From Roseibium sediminicola (lineage in GTDB: Bacteria; Pseudomonadota; Alphaproteobacteria; Rhizobiales; Stappiaceae): a stretch of DNA of 64,000 bases. The notes under the pieces were generated by a model that made no database searches, was not told where the DNA came from, and saw nothing but the letters and a program-made list of their open reading frames with translations. Below are positions 51,961 to 61,403 of this stretch, piece by piece; within the stretch, counting starts at the first letter, position 1; every line of letters begins with the position of its first letter. The position numbers and the translations under genes are program-made. The stretch is from the NCBI RefSeq assembly GCF_023156505.1, contig NZ_JALNMJ010000005.1, forward strand, positions 186,001 through 250,000, written 5' to 3'.

Positions 51961-52758
51961 ATGATTTTTCGGTTCGTGGCCTTTTCCTTTGTTCTCCTGA
52001 CCGCTGCCTTCTGGCTGGTGTCTTCGACAACCTTGTTACCTGCCCTTGCCGGCGAGGCGATCCGGCTGCACCTCAGCTACCTGCCGCAGCGCCTGACGGA
52101 AACCAGTGGCCGGCAATACGACCTGCTGCTCGATGAGCTGCTTGACGGCGCGGATGTCGAGGTCGTGCGTCTGGTGGCGCCGCTCAAACGGACGACGGCC
52201 CTGTTCAAGTCCGATCCGGGGTCCTGTGTGTTTCCCGCCAATGTCGTCGCGCTGAACATGGGAGACAAAGTCTCCGAGGTGATGGCGCTGGAGACTGTCG
52301 ATGTGGTGTCGCTGCGCCTCTACACCACCCGGAAACAGGAGACAGGTGCGGACCTGAATGACTTCGCGCCGGAACGGGTCGGCTATATCAGGGGATCTGG
52401 AGCTATTCACCTTCTCGGCCCGAAGGCGGACAGGTTCCTGGCGATCAATTCCGAGGAGCAGCTGATCGCCATGCTCGAACTGGGACGCCTGGATGCCTTT
52501 CTCGGTCACCATCCAGACACCGCACTGGCGCTGGACAAGCTCGGCAAGCCAAATGCGCTTTTCGCCAGTCCGCACGCTTTCCGGAACTTGCGATTTCCGG
52601 TGTCTTTTGTCTGTCATGACACCAAGGCCGGTCATCTTCTAAAAAGAGTGCTCGATCCGCGTATCCTCACCTTGCGCGAAAGCGGCCACCTGCGGCAGAT
52701 CCTCGGGCGGCATGCAGAATTCCCGTCCTCGCAAGACCCCGAGGAAACCGTCAATTAG
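51961..52758 (+). CDS. Periplasmic binding-protein-like protein, first of a tandem pair
   Basis: A 265-residue exported protein with a signal peptide (core FSFVLLTAAFWLV, cleavage near ALA/GEA) and a periplasmic amino-acid-binding-protein-like fold. The core block ERVGYIRGSGAIH, then SEEQLIAMLELGRLDAFLGHH (in parts: SEEQLIAML, ELGRLDAFLGHH) and NLRFPVSFVCHD is nearly repeated in the next gene. No cognate ABC permease is nearby. ATG 51961 (or TTG 51955) follows AGAGG, which lies in a CTTGCC/GGCAAG hairpin (51937-51953) that may mask it. Two conserved cysteines suggest a disulfide. Function unknown; sensing is possible. Confidence 0.7.
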   Translation: MIFRFVAFSFVLLTAAFWLVSSTTLLPALAGEAIRLHLSYLPQRLTETSGRQYDLLLDELLDGADVEVVRLVAPLKRTTALFKSDPGSCVFPANVVALNMGDKVSEVMALETVDVVSLRLYTTRKQETGADLNDFAPERVGYIRGSGAIHLLGPKADRFLAINSEEQLIAMLELGRLDAFLGHHPDTALALDKLGKPNALFASPHAFRNLRFPVSFVCHDTKAGHLLKRVLDPRILTLRESGHLRQILGRHAEFPSSQDPEETVN

Positions 52759-52839
52759 GCGGCCATCATCTCGCGCGGCGGTGCCCGTGGCAGCAAAGCT
52801 GCTTGAAACAGGCCCTCGCGAGAGGCAGACTGGGCGACA

Positions 52840-53643
52840 ATGAATGGCACGGTCCGACACGCATTCCTGCTGCTTTCCGCCGTTTGGCTCGCCAGTCCGC
52901 TGAACGGACCTGCTGCCTTTGCTGCCGATGACATCACCCTCTACCTGAACCAGCTGCCCCATCGTCTGATGCAAGGCAGTGGCAAACAATACGATCTGTT
53001 TCTGGAAGAGATCCTCGCGGACAGCCCGATGAAAATTTCGCTGGAGCCAGCACCTCTGACACGGTCGAAAACCAGTTTCCTCGGCGATGAAAAATCCTGC
53101 CTGTTTCCGACGAACCTTAGAGCGATGAGGGTCAGTGACGATGTCGCCAACCGCCTGGTGACGTCCGAACAGGTCGATATCGTCTCGCTACGCCTTTATA
53201 CCGCCGGCAAGGCGTCGCCCGACGCGCGCATAGCCGATTTCGAGCCGGAACGTGTCGGCTATATCAGGGGATCCGGCGCCATTCATGCACTGGGCAAAAA
53301 CGCGGACCGGTTCGTGCCGATCGAGTCGGAGGAGCAGCTGATCCGGATGGTCGAACTGGGTCGGATCGATGCGTTTGTGGGCCACCATCCTGACACGGCG
53401 CTGGCCCTGGATCAGCTGAACATGCCAGACGCGCTGCATGTCAGTCCGCTGAATTTCATGAACCTGCGCTTTCCCGTCACGTTCATTTGTCACGACAACG
53501 CCGTCGGACACCGCTTTCTGAACGCGGTCAACCCGCGCATCCTGGATATGCGTTTGAACGGGCGACTGCGCGAGATCCTGGGGCCGCATGCGGAGTTCAG
53601 GTTGTCGGAAGAACCGAAGGATCCTGGCCCTTTCACTGAGTAG
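52840..53643 (+). CDS. Periplasmic binding-protein-like protein, second of a tandem pair
   Basis: A 267-residue paralogue of the preceding product, similar along its whole length: ERVGYIRGSGAIH, GRIDAFVGHHPDTALALD and NLRFPVTFICHD are shared. A signal peptide (core HAFLLLSAVWLAS, cleavage near AFA/AD) exports it. The pair is separated by 81 bp. Duplicated binding-protein-like genes without transporters often serve periplasmic sensing. The double-receiver gene starts 257 bp further; the gap holds no other gene. Ligand unknown. Confidence 0.72.
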   Translation: MNGTVRHAFLLLSAVWLASPLNGPAAFAADDITLYLNQLPHRLMQGSGKQYDLFLEEILADSPMKISLEPAPLTRSKTSFLGDEKSCLFPTNLRAMRVSDDVANRLVTSEQVDIVSLRLYTAGKASPDARIADFEPERVGYIRGSGAIHALGKNADRFVPIESEEQLIRMVELGRIDAFVGHHPDTALALDQLNMPDALHVSPLNFMNLRFPVTFICHDNAVGHRFLNAVNPRILDMRLNGRLREILGPHAEFRLSEEPKDPGPFTE

Positions 53644-53900
53644 AAAGCAGGTTTCCATGACTGCCAACACCTTCTGGAATACTTGACGTTCGCGTCATTT
53701 TACAAGGAGAATTTGCGTTCTAACGTAATATCTAAAGGGTGGATTCTTGGTGTTTTTGTGTTCTTCTGGCCATGACTCAGGGTTGCAATTTGTAATACAA
53801 GTGCCAGTAACCGAAAATACACGATTGTTTCACTAAAATGCTTGTCAAATTAGACAAGGCCTCGAGCCCCTGGGCGCGCAGCGCGAAGAGGTGACCGAAA

Positions 53901-54722
53901 TTGCTGCATAAAATGATCCGCGTTCTGGTCGCAGATGACACCGCCATCGCACGCGAAGTCGTGAATGACGGCGTCAAAGTTCACCGCAGCAAACGCTATA
54001 TCGAAGTCGACAATGTCGACAATGGCCAATCCGCGCTCGACATTCTGAAGCGCAAACAGATAGATATCGCCTTCCTCGACATGAACATGCCCGGGCTCAG
54101 TGGTCCCGAAGTGGTCGCCGCCATGCGTGAGACCAAGTCGACCAATTGTCTGACGGTCGCGATCTCCGCCAGTCTGGACGAGAAGACCGAATCCCTGCTG
54201 CGCGAGTTGCACGCCTACCATTTCCTGAAGAAGCCGTTTCACTCCGAAGAGGTCGCGGAGATCATCGCCACCTACATGACGATGACGGCGGCCTATCCGA
54301 TCCTGATCGTCGACGACAGCGCAACGATGCGCAAGCTGACGCGCAAGATCCTGGAGGAGAGCCGGTTCAACTTCGAGATTTCGGAGGCCGACAGCGCCCA
54401 GTCCGCTCTGCGCGCGTTGGCATCCGGCAAGTTCCGGCTGGTGCTGACGGATTTTCACATGCCCGGCGTCGACGGCATCGAGCTGGCCGGATCTATCCGG
54501 GATCTGTCCAGCAAGATCGGCATCTACATGATGTCGACAAACGACACGTCCTATCTGGAACGCTCGGCGGCTTTCGTGGGCATCAACGGGTTCCTGAAGA
54601 AGCCGTTCAACGCCGACGACATTGACACCATCATGCACGAGTTCCTGGCGCTGCATGCGCCGAAATTCGGCAAGGTGCGGGAAAAGTTCAGCTTCCTGGG
54701 GCGGGAGTCGAGGGCGTCCTGA
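53901..54722 (+). CDS. Double-receiver response regulator
   Basis: A 273-residue protein made of two CheY-like receivers in tandem, with no output domain. Phospho-acceptors are D60 (FLDMNMPG) and D184 (LTDFHMPG); acidic pairs DD (12-13) and DD (138-139) and the switch lysines in FLKKPF (about 110 and 233) are present in both. Such dual REC proteins relay phosphate or act on the flagellar motor or cyclases. TTG 53901 is chosen because GAGGTGA stands 6 nt upstream; ATG 53913 has no ribosome site. No histidine kinase is adjacent. Confidence 0.85.
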   Translation: MLHKMIRVLVADDTAIAREVVNDGVKVHRSKRYIEVDNVDNGQSALDILKRKQIDIAFLDMNMPGLSGPEVVAAMRETKSTNCLTVAISASLDEKTESLLRELHAYHFLKKPFHSEEVAEIIATYMTMTAAYPILIVDDSATMRKLTRKILEESRFNFEISEADSAQSALRALASGKFRLVLTDFHMPGVDGIELAGSIRDLSSKIGIYMMSTNDTSYLERSAAFVGINGFLKKPFNADDIDTIMHEFLALHAPKFGKVREKFSFLGRESRAS

Positions 54723-54922
54723 GCCTCGGTATTTCTCAGTCCACGCGATTGTTTCCATTTAGACCTAAAATTTCGCCACGCCGATTTCCGGCTTGGTTAC
54801 ATTGATGTTGGATAGTTCGAGCCTCTGCTTGATTTGAAGTGGTTCAGTTGATTCAATGAAAGAATCGGTCAGTCTTCCCCCAGTTCGTATCGGTTCCACG
54901 GTTTGATTGCTTGGAGAGCGGT

Positions 54923-55753
54923 GTGGGCAAAACAGCAAAACTTGAACTTCTTCGCCGGATCATACCCTTATGCCTCAGCGTTCTCAGCATCGTTGGCGGC
55001 TATTTTTTCATGTCGGTGCTGAGCAGCCTGTTGTGCCTGATTGCCGCCGCCGGCATCTATGCAGCGTTGCCCAGACCCAAGGCACCGTCCGGCGCCATCA
55101 AACCGGTCTGCCAGCCGTCGGTGATCGTTCTCGATGGCATTGGCATGGTGCTTGGCGTCGCATTCTTCTCCTTGGCGCTGATCGGCATGAGCGACTGGGG
55201 CGGAGCGGCGGCCCTGGCCGCGCTGTTTTGCCTGGCCCCTGCATCCCTTTCGCTGGTCCTGTTCGTCGTTGCGGCCCGTCAGGAAACGTCCTGGGTTCGC
55301 TTTTTCAGCAATGGTTTTGAATTCACCCAGTTCGGTTTGAAGGTCCGGGTGATGTACGAGGAGCTGAAAAAAATCGAGGTCCGCCTTTGGGAAGCCTCTG
55401 GCTGGGCCGCCTGGTGGCAATCGACGATCGGCTCCAGCGGGCCGCGGTCAGCTGTTCTATTGAACGGCGCGGAAAGCACCAAGACGCTGGTGTTCAAGCG
55501 CAAGGACGGCGCCAAGTTCACGATTTCCTCAGAGCTGATTCCCGATCTGCAGCGCATCCTGATCAGCATCGACCGCGCCGGCATGGAGCTTCCGGACGGC
55601 ATCAGCGACTATCAGCGCAGGAAGATCCGCGAGCGCCGCGAGCGCATGTATGGCGGCCCGGAGCGCGAAGCGCCGCCGGCCACGTCGGAGCAAAAGGACG
55701 TCGCCCGCATCGCAGCCCTGATCGAACATGCCAGGCGCAACACCGGCAGTTGA
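54923..55753 (+). CDS. Hypothetical membrane protein
   Basis: A 276-residue protein, not recognised. Four helices lie in the first 115 residues (two near 12-50 and two near 73-115), followed by a soluble beta-rich domain with PH-like alternation (FFSNGFEFTQFGLKVRVMYEELKKIEVRLWE, in parts: FFSNGFEFTQFG, LKVRVMYEELKKIEV) and a charged helical tail (RRKIRERRERMYGG). The GTG at 54923 has GGAG 6 nt upstream. It is separated by 200 bp from the double receiver on the same strand; co-expression is unclear. Confidence 0.6.
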   Translation: MGKTAKLELLRRIIPLCLSVLSIVGGYFFMSVLSSLLCLIAAAGIYAALPRPKAPSGAIKPVCQPSVIVLDGIGMVLGVAFFSLALIGMSDWGGAAALAALFCLAPASLSLVLFVVAARQETSWVRFFSNGFEFTQFGLKVRVMYEELKKIEVRLWEASGWAAWWQSTIGSSGPRSAVLLNGAESTKTLVFKRKDGAKFTISSELIPDLQRILISIDRAGMELPDGISDYQRRKIRERRERMYGGPEREAPPATSEQKDVARIAALIEHARRNTGS

Positions 55754-55805
55754 GAATTTTGGTTTGGTGGCTGGAATGCTTATTTAAGCGGTCGCCACAA
55801 CCTTG

Positions 55806-55850
55806 GACGTCATCCTGATGAGGACCTGCGCACCTCCTCATGATGACGAC
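55806..55850. repeat. REP-like element, GTCATCCTGA family, third copy
   Basis: GACGTCATCCTGATGAGGA and CTCCTCATGATGACG form a compact hairpin repeat in the gap between the membrane protein and the leucine-catabolism cluster. It relates to the elements at 30334 and 31691. Confidence 0.6.
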
Positions 55851-55890
55851 AGTCTTTTCGGCAAGCGGGAAGAATGTTCCGTAGTTGCCG

Positions 55891-56679
55891 TTACTTCATC
55901 ACCCAGTCCGGTTTGCGCTTGTCGAAGAACGCCGAGATGCCCTCGCGCGCTTCCGGGGTTTCCCAGGTGTCGGCGAGGCGGCGGATGGTGTCGTCGATGA
56001 CAGCGTCGGTGATCGGGGTGCCGAGGCTGCGGGCGAGCGCCTTGGAGGCCGCAACGGCCGCAGGAGCCGCGCCAAGATAGGGTTTGATTTCCGTCTCAAC
56101 GGCGGCGTCGAGATCCGCTTCAGAGACGATCCTGGCAGCAAGGTCCAGGTCTCTTGCTTCTTCCGCGCCAAAAATCCGCGCCGACATGAACACCCGGCGG
56201 GCCTTGCCCTCGCCCATGCGGGCGAGCACATAGGGGCTGATGGTGGCCGGGATCAGGCCGAGCCGGACCTCGGTGAGGCCGAACTTGGCACTGTCGATGG
56301 CGATCACCGTGTCGCAGACGCTCATCATGCCGATGCCGCCGCCGAATGCCTGGCCCTGGACCCGGCCGATCAGCGGTTTCGGCAGCTCGTTGAGCGCCTT
56401 CAGCATCATGGCAAGCTTGCGCGCTTCCGTCATGCGGGTCTCGCGGCTGGCTTCGAACTGCTCGCGCATCCAGCCAAGATCGCCACCGGCGCAGAAGCTG
56501 GCGCCAGCCCCCGTCAGAACGACTACGCGCACCTTCTCGTCGGCGCCAAGCGCTGCTGCGGCCCGGGTCAGTTCGTCGATCATCCGCGCGGACAGGGAAT
56601 TGTGCTTGTCCGGACGGTTGAGCGTCAGCGTGGCAACGCCACGGGCATCGGTTTCGATGGTGAGAGTATCAAAGCTCAT
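55891..56679 (-). CDS. liuC: Methylglutaconyl-CoA hydratase (enoyl-CoA hydratase family)
   Basis: A 262-residue crotonase-fold enzyme. In leucine catabolism it hydrates 3-methylglutaconyl-CoA to HMG-CoA. The oxyanion-hole segments SFCAGGDLGWMREQF and GQAFGGGIGMMSVCD are present, and the position directly before HMG-CoA lyase supports the specific role. It overlaps the lyase gene by 4 bp (ATGA). The gene is the last of the minus-strand cluster. Confidence 0.86.
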   Translation of the reverse strand: MSFDTLTIETDARGVATLTLNRPDKHNSLSARMIDELTRAAAALGADEKVRVVVLTGAGASFCAGGDLGWMREQFEASRETRMTEARKLAMMLKALNELPKPLIGRVQGQAFGGGIGMMSVCDTVIAIDSAKFGLTEVRLGLIPATISPYVLARMGEGKARRVFMSARIFGAEEARDLDLAARIVSEADLDAAVETEIKPYLGAAPAAVAASKALARSLGTPITDAVIDDTIRRLADTWETPEAREGISAFFDKRKPDWVMK

Positions 56680-57536
56680 GCGTCCACGCTCCTGAGGGAT
56701 TTCGCGAATTCGGCAACCTCGGCCAGGAGATCGCGCTTGAGGCCGGTGTCGAAGCCCTTGCGGTCCAGCAGGTCGACAACGGATTCGGTGGCAACATTGC
56801 CCTTGGCGCCCGGCGCGTAGGGGCAGCCGCCGAGGCCGCCTATGGCGCTGTCGAAGGTCCTGAGGCCTTTCTCCAGGCTGACCTCGATGTTTTCAAGGGC
56901 GCGACCCTTGGTGTCGTGGTAATGGCCGGCAAGCTTGTCGGCCGGCACAGCACCAAGAACCGCGTCCAGCAAGCGGCCGATGGTTTCGGGCGTGCCTGCG
57001 CCGATCGTGTCGCCGAGCGAAATCTCGTGGCAGCCGAGTTCGAACAAAGTGGAGGCCACTTCGGCGACCTTTTCCGGTGGGGTCGGGCCGTCATAGGGGC
57101 AGTCGGTGACGCAGGAGACATAGCCGCGAACCGGTATGCCGTCTTCGCGGGCCTTTTCCAGCAGCGGCTTGAACCGTTCGATGCTCTCGGCGACCGAGCA
57201 GTTGATGTTCTTCTTCGAAAAGCCCTCCGATGCGGAGCCGAAGATCGCGACCTCGTCCGCGGACACTTTCTTGGCTGCCGTGTAGCCTTTCACATTCGGC
57301 GTCAGCACCGCATAGGTGACCGACGGATGCCGGTAGATGCCTTCCATGACCTCCTGAGCGTCCGCCATTTGCGGTATCCATTTTGGACTGACGAAACTGG
57401 TGACCTCGATCTTGCGGAAACCGCAGGCGGACAACCGGTCGACGAGGTCGATCTTCTGCGCGGTCGGCACGAACAGCTTTTCGTTCTGCAGACCGTCGCG
57501 GGGTCCCATTTCAAAGAGGGTGACGAAGTCGGGCAT
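56676..57536 (-). CDS. liuE: Hydroxymethylglutaryl-CoA lyase
   Basis: A 286-residue TIM-barrel metal-dependent lyase cleaving HMG-CoA to acetyl-CoA and acetoacetate, the last step of leucine breakdown. It opens with LFEMGPRDGLQNE. The catalytic cysteine lies in SAIGGLGGCPYAPGAKGN (about residues 230-247), and metal ligands HYHDT are visible. Length and motifs are standard. The ATG at 57536 is natural. The acyl-CoA synthetase gene upstream is 254 bp away, separated by a REP element. Confidence 0.93.
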   Translation of the reverse strand: MPDFVTLFEMGPRDGLQNEKLFVPTAQKIDLVDRLSACGFRKIEVTSFVSPKWIPQMADAQEVMEGIYRHPSVTYAVLTPNVKGYTAAKKVSADEVAIFGSASEGFSKKNINCSVAESIERFKPLLEKAREDGIPVRGYVSCVTDCPYDGPTPPEKVAEVASTLFELGCHEISLGDTIGAGTPETIGRLLDAVLGAVPADKLAGHYHDTKGRALENIEVSLEKGLRTFDSAIGGLGGCPYAPGAKGNVATESVVDLLDRKGFDTGLKRDLLAEVAEFAKSLRSVDA

Positions 57537-57582
57537 GGTTTTCTTCTCTTGGTTCCGGGCCGTTTTCTTTGCAGCCTCAATT

Positions 57583-57715
57583 AGTCATCCCGGCCAAGCG
57601 CAGCGCGAGCCGGGACCGGGGAGTCTAGGTGCCAGTTGGTTGACGACCCCGACAAAACAGGCATGTGGCTCCCCGATCCCGGATTTTCGCTGTGCTCCGT
57701 CCGGGATGACGATGG
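57583..57715. repeat. REP-like element, GTCATCCCGG family, copy 2
   Basis: Arms AGTCATCCCGGCCAAGCGCA and GTCCGGGATGACGATGG match the copy at 38915-39046. It fills the gap between the lyase and synthetase genes. A nearby CGAGGATGACAA (57760) could be a further half-copy. Confidence 0.72.
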
Positions 57716-57790
57716 AAGGGGAGTTGTCAAACACCAGCGATTACTGGGTTCTCGCCTTCGCGAGGATGACAATCGAGAGGCATGCAACTG

Positions 57791-59422
57791 TTAATCCTCC
57801 CCCTCCGCCCTGGCGCGCAGCTCGCGGCGGATGACCTTGCCGGTGGTGGTCAAGGGCAGGGCGTCGACGAATTCGACCTCGCGCGGATATTCATGGGCGG
57901 CAAGGCGGGTCTTGACGAACTCGGCGATTTCCCTGGCCAACGAGTCCGTTGGCTCAATGCCGCTTTTCAGGACGATGAAGGCCTTGACGATTTCCGTGCG
58001 CTGCGGGTCCGGCTTGCCGACGACCCCGGCCATGGCAACGGCCGGATGACGGATCAGGCAGTCCTCGATTTCGCCCGGGCCAATGCGGTAGCCCGACGAG
58101 GTGATGACGTCGTCGTCACGGCCGACAAAGCGGATCCAGCCGTCCTGGTCGGTCATGCCGGTGTCTCCGGTCAGCAGCCACTCGCTGGCAAATTTCTTCG
58201 CTGTCGCTTCTTCGTTGTTCCAGTAGCCCAGGAACATCACCGGGTCGGGCCGCCTGACGGCAATGTTGCCGAGCGTCTCGGGCGGAAGTTCCTCGCCCGC
58301 GTCGCTGACAACGCGGACCGTGTGTCCGGGCACGGGCCGGCCCATGATGCCGGGACGCGCCTCCATCAGCCTGGCGCAGCTGGAGACGATCATGTTGCAT
58401 TCGGTCTGGCCGTAGAATTCGTTAATCGTCAGGTCGAAGGTCTTGCGGCCCCAGTCGATCAGCTCCGCCCCGAGGGTTTCGCCGCCGGAGGCGACGGAGC
58501 GCAGGTCAAGCCGCCAGTTTTTCTCCGGGGCTTCCACCTGGCGCATCATCTTGAGCGCGGTCGGCGGCAGGAAGGTGTTGCGGATCCTCTGGTCCTGAAG
58601 CAGCTGGAACGCGGCTTCGGCGGTGAATTTCCGGAACCGGCAGGCAACCACCGGCACACCCAGATAGAGTGCTGGCAGAAGCACATCGAGCAGTCCGCCG
58701 ATCCAGGCCCAGTCCGCCGGTGTCCAGATGCGGTCGCCGGGCTGTCCCAGGAAGTCGTGACTCATTTCGACGCCTGGCAAGTGGCCGAGCAGCACCCGGT
58801 GACCATGGAGAGCGCCCTTGGGTTGGCCGGTGGTGCCGGAGGTGTAGATGATGATGGCCGGATCGTTCGGGGCGGTGTCGAACGCACGGAACGTGTCCTC
58901 GTGGCCGGCCATGTGGCTGGCCAGATCCTGGGCGGCGCCGTTCTCGCCGTCGACGCAGAACACGGTTGTGAGATCGGGCAATTTGTCCCGCAAGGGCGCG
59001 AGCTTGGCGGCACCGCCGAGATCCGTGATGACGGCCTTGGCACCGGAATCCTTCAGCCGGTACTCCAGCGCCTCTTCGCCAAACAGCGTGAACAGCGGGA
59101 TCGTGATCGCGCCGAGTTTCAGCGCGGCGATATGGGCATAGGCGGTTTCCGGGCGCTGGGGCAGGAGAACGCCAATGCGGTCGCCGGGCTGGATGCCACG
59201 GCTTTTCAGAAGATTGGCCAGCTGATTGGAGAGGCGCTGGAGATCGGCATAGCTGTAATGCGCCTCATCGCCGTTTTCGTCGACAAAGACGAGTGCTTCC
59301 CGGTTCGGCTCCCTGTCGGCCCAGTCGTCGCAAACGGCGACGCCGATATTGAACCGATCGGGAATGTCCCAGGTGAACCTTTCCCTCAACTCGTCGTAGC
59401 TTGTCGCCTCAGGCAGCAGCAT
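57791..59422 (-). CDS. Acyl-CoA synthetase (AMP-forming)
   Basis: A 543-residue ANL-superfamily enzyme. Motifs: the P-loop YTSGTTGQPKGALH (about 195-208), NEFYGQTECN, LTGDTGMTD and the C-terminal lysine in LPLTTTGKVIRREL. It activates a carboxylate by ATP to acyl-CoA. Its place between MCC alpha and HMG-CoA lyase suggests acetoacetate or a branched-chain acid such as isovalerate as substrate; the former is common in liu clusters. ATG 59422 overlaps the MCC alpha stop by 14 bp. Confidence 0.85.
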   Translation of the reverse strand: MLLPEATSYDELRERFTWDIPDRFNIGVAVCDDWADREPNREALVFVDENGDEAHYSYADLQRLSNQLANLLKSRGIQPGDRIGVLLPQRPETAYAHIAALKLGAITIPLFTLFGEEALEYRLKDSGAKAVITDLGGAAKLAPLRDKLPDLTTVFCVDGENGAAQDLASHMAGHEDTFRAFDTAPNDPAIIIYTSGTTGQPKGALHGHRVLLGHLPGVEMSHDFLGQPGDRIWTPADWAWIGGLLDVLLPALYLGVPVVACRFRKFTAEAAFQLLQDQRIRNTFLPPTALKMMRQVEAPEKNWRLDLRSVASGGETLGAELIDWGRKTFDLTINEFYGQTECNMIVSSCARLMEARPGIMGRPVPGHTVRVVSDAGEELPPETLGNIAVRRPDPVMFLGYWNNEEATAKKFASEWLLTGDTGMTDQDGWIRFVGRDDDVITSSGYRIGPGEIEDCLIRHPAVAMAGVVGKPDPQRTEIVKAFIVLKSGIEPTDSLAREIAEFVKTRLAAHEYPREVEFVDALPLTTTGKVIRRELRARAEGED

Positions 59423-61403
59423 CGCTTTTCTCCGCCAGCGCGAGCAGGATGGTGCCGTCGGTGACCTGTTCGCCTTCGGCAACCAGAACCTCGCCGATGA
59501 CGCCGTCGCGTGGGGCTTTCAGCGTGTGTTCCATCTTCATGGCTTCCAGAATGAGCAGCGGCTGGTCCTTGGTCACAGTGTCTCCCGCTTTGGCCGACAA
59601 CACTTTGACGAGACCGGGCATCGGCGCGATCAGCTGATCGCCCGCGCCGCCGGCTTCCTCGTCGGCGCTGAGGGCATCGGGAAGTCCAACCGGGTAGGCA
59701 TGGCCTCCCAGGAACACCGTCAGACCTTTCTTGCCGTCGGCGACGACCGCACGGGCCCGGTGGCCGCCGCAGTCATAGGTGATCGCACCGGCCGCAACCT
59801 CGATCAGCTTGTAGTCGCGGGCACCAGTCTCCAGATGAACCTGGAACCGCCGGTTTCCAAGGGCGTGCACCTCCACGTCATGGCGCTCGCCGCCGATTTC
59901 CAGCAAGGCAAACTGGCGCGAAGCGCTCCAGATGCGCCAGCCCGCGAGCGTTTCGAACGGATCATTGCCGGTGGCCGGTTTGGTCAGGCCGAGGGCCGTC
60001 AGGGCCGCGAGGGCAACGGCATCCTCCGGCATGGCCGGCTCTTCGATCAGGCTTTCCAGATCCCTGTCGATCAGGCCGGTGTCGACGTCGCCCTTTGCGA
60101 AGCCTTCGTGCCGGCAGAGCGCGGCCAGGAAACCGGCATTGGTAACACAGCCGGCAACCTCGGTCGCTTCCAGGCTCGCCAGCAGCTTGCCGAGCGCGGC
60201 CTCGCGGGTCGGACCGTGGACAATCACCTTGGCGATCATCGGATCGTAAAAGGGCGTGATCTCGTCGCCTGAGCGCACGCCGCTGTCTACGCGGGCACTT
60301 GCCTCCGGCAGCGAAAGATGTTCCAGCGTGCCGATAGCCGGCAGGAAGCCCTTGGGCGCGTCTTCCGCGTAAAGCCTTGCCTCGAAGGCCCAGCCGCTGA
60401 AGGAGAGCTCGTCCTGTTTCTTCGGCAGTTTTTCGCCGGAGGCAACGCGCAGCTGCCACTCGACCAGGTCCTCGCCGGTGATCATCTCGGTGACCGGATG
60501 TTCCACCTGCAGGCGGGTGTTCATTTCCATGAAATAGAACCGGTCGGACTTCAGCCCTTCCGAGACATCGGCAATAAACTCGATGGTGCCGGCGCCGGAA
60601 TAGTCGATGGCCTTCGCCGCCTTGACCGCCGCGTCGCCCATGGCCTTGCGCATGTCTTCCGGCATGCCCGGCGCCGGGGCTTCCTCGATCACCTTCTGGT
60701 GGCGGCGCTGCAGCGAGCAGTCGCGTTCAAAAAGATGCACGGCATTGCCGTGGCTGTCGCCGAAGACCTGGATCTCGATGTGGCGCGGTTTGGTGAGATA
60801 TTTCTCGATCAGGACACGGCCGTCGCCGAAACTGGCCTCGCCTTCGCGCTGCGCGCCTTTCAGGGCATCGGCAAAGTCCTTCGGATCGTCGACCCGGCGC
60901 ATGCCCTTTCCGCCGCCGCCGGCGCGGGCCTTGATCAGGACGGGATAGCCGATCTTGTCGGCTTCGTTTTTGAGAAACGCCGGATCCTGGTTGTCGCCGT
61001 GATAGCCGGGCACGACCGGCACGCCGGCCTCGACCATCAGGGCCTTGGCGGCGTCCTTCAGGCCCATGGCGCGGATGGATTTCGCGCTCGGGCCAATAAA
61101 GGCAATTCCGGCCTGTTCCAGGGCTTCGACGAAATCCGGATTTTCCGACAGGAAACCGTAGCCGGGGTGAACGGCCTCCGCGCCGCTCTGGCGGCAGACC
61201 TCGATGATCCGATCGGTCTTAAGATAACTCTCGGCGACGGGTGCCGGGCCGATGCGGTAAGCTTCGTCGGCCATGGCGACGTGCTTGGCGCCTGCATCCG
61301 CGTCGGAGTAGACGGCAACGGTCTTGATGCCGAGATCTCTTGCGGTCGCCATCACCCTGCAGGCGATCTCGCCGCGATTGGCAATGAGGATTTTCTTGAA
61401 CAT
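59409..61403 (-). CDS. liuD: Methylcrotonoyl-CoA carboxylase alpha (biotin) subunit
   Basis: A 664-residue subunit carrying a biotin carboxylase ATP-grasp domain (about 1-450: KARAGGGGKGMRRV, EMNTRLQVEHPVTE), the BT-like middle domain and a C-terminal biotinyl domain with the EAMKMEH attachment site (lysine about 623). With the beta subunit it carboxylates 3-methylcrotonyl-CoA using bicarbonate. The ATG overlaps the macro-domain stop by one base, so translation is coupled. Confidence 0.93.
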   Translation of the reverse strand: MFKKILIANRGEIACRVMATARDLGIKTVAVYSDADAGAKHVAMADEAYRIGPAPVAESYLKTDRIIEVCRQSGAEAVHPGYGFLSENPDFVEALEQAGIAFIGPSAKSIRAMGLKDAAKALMVEAGVPVVPGYHGDNQDPAFLKNEADKIGYPVLIKARAGGGGKGMRRVDDPKDFADALKGAQREGEASFGDGRVLIEKYLTKPRHIEIQVFGDSHGNAVHLFERDCSLQRRHQKVIEEAPAPGMPEDMRKAMGDAAVKAAKAIDYSGAGTIEFIADVSEGLKSDRFYFMEMNTRLQVEHPVTEMITGEDLVEWQLRVASGEKLPKKQDELSFSGWAFEARLYAEDAPKGFLPAIGTLEHLSLPEASARVDSGVRSGDEITPFYDPMIAKVIVHGPTREAALGKLLASLEATEVAGCVTNAGFLAALCRHEGFAKGDVDTGLIDRDLESLIEEPAMPEDAVALAALTALGLTKPATGNDPFETLAGWRIWSASRQFALLEIGGERHDVEVHALGNRRFQVHLETGARDYKLIEVAAGAITYDCGGHRARAVVADGKKGLTVFLGGHAYPVGLPDALSADEEAGGAGDQLIAPMPGLVKVLSAKAGDTVTKDQPLLILEAMKMEHTLKAPRDGVIGEVLVAEGEQVTDGTILLALAEKSDAAA

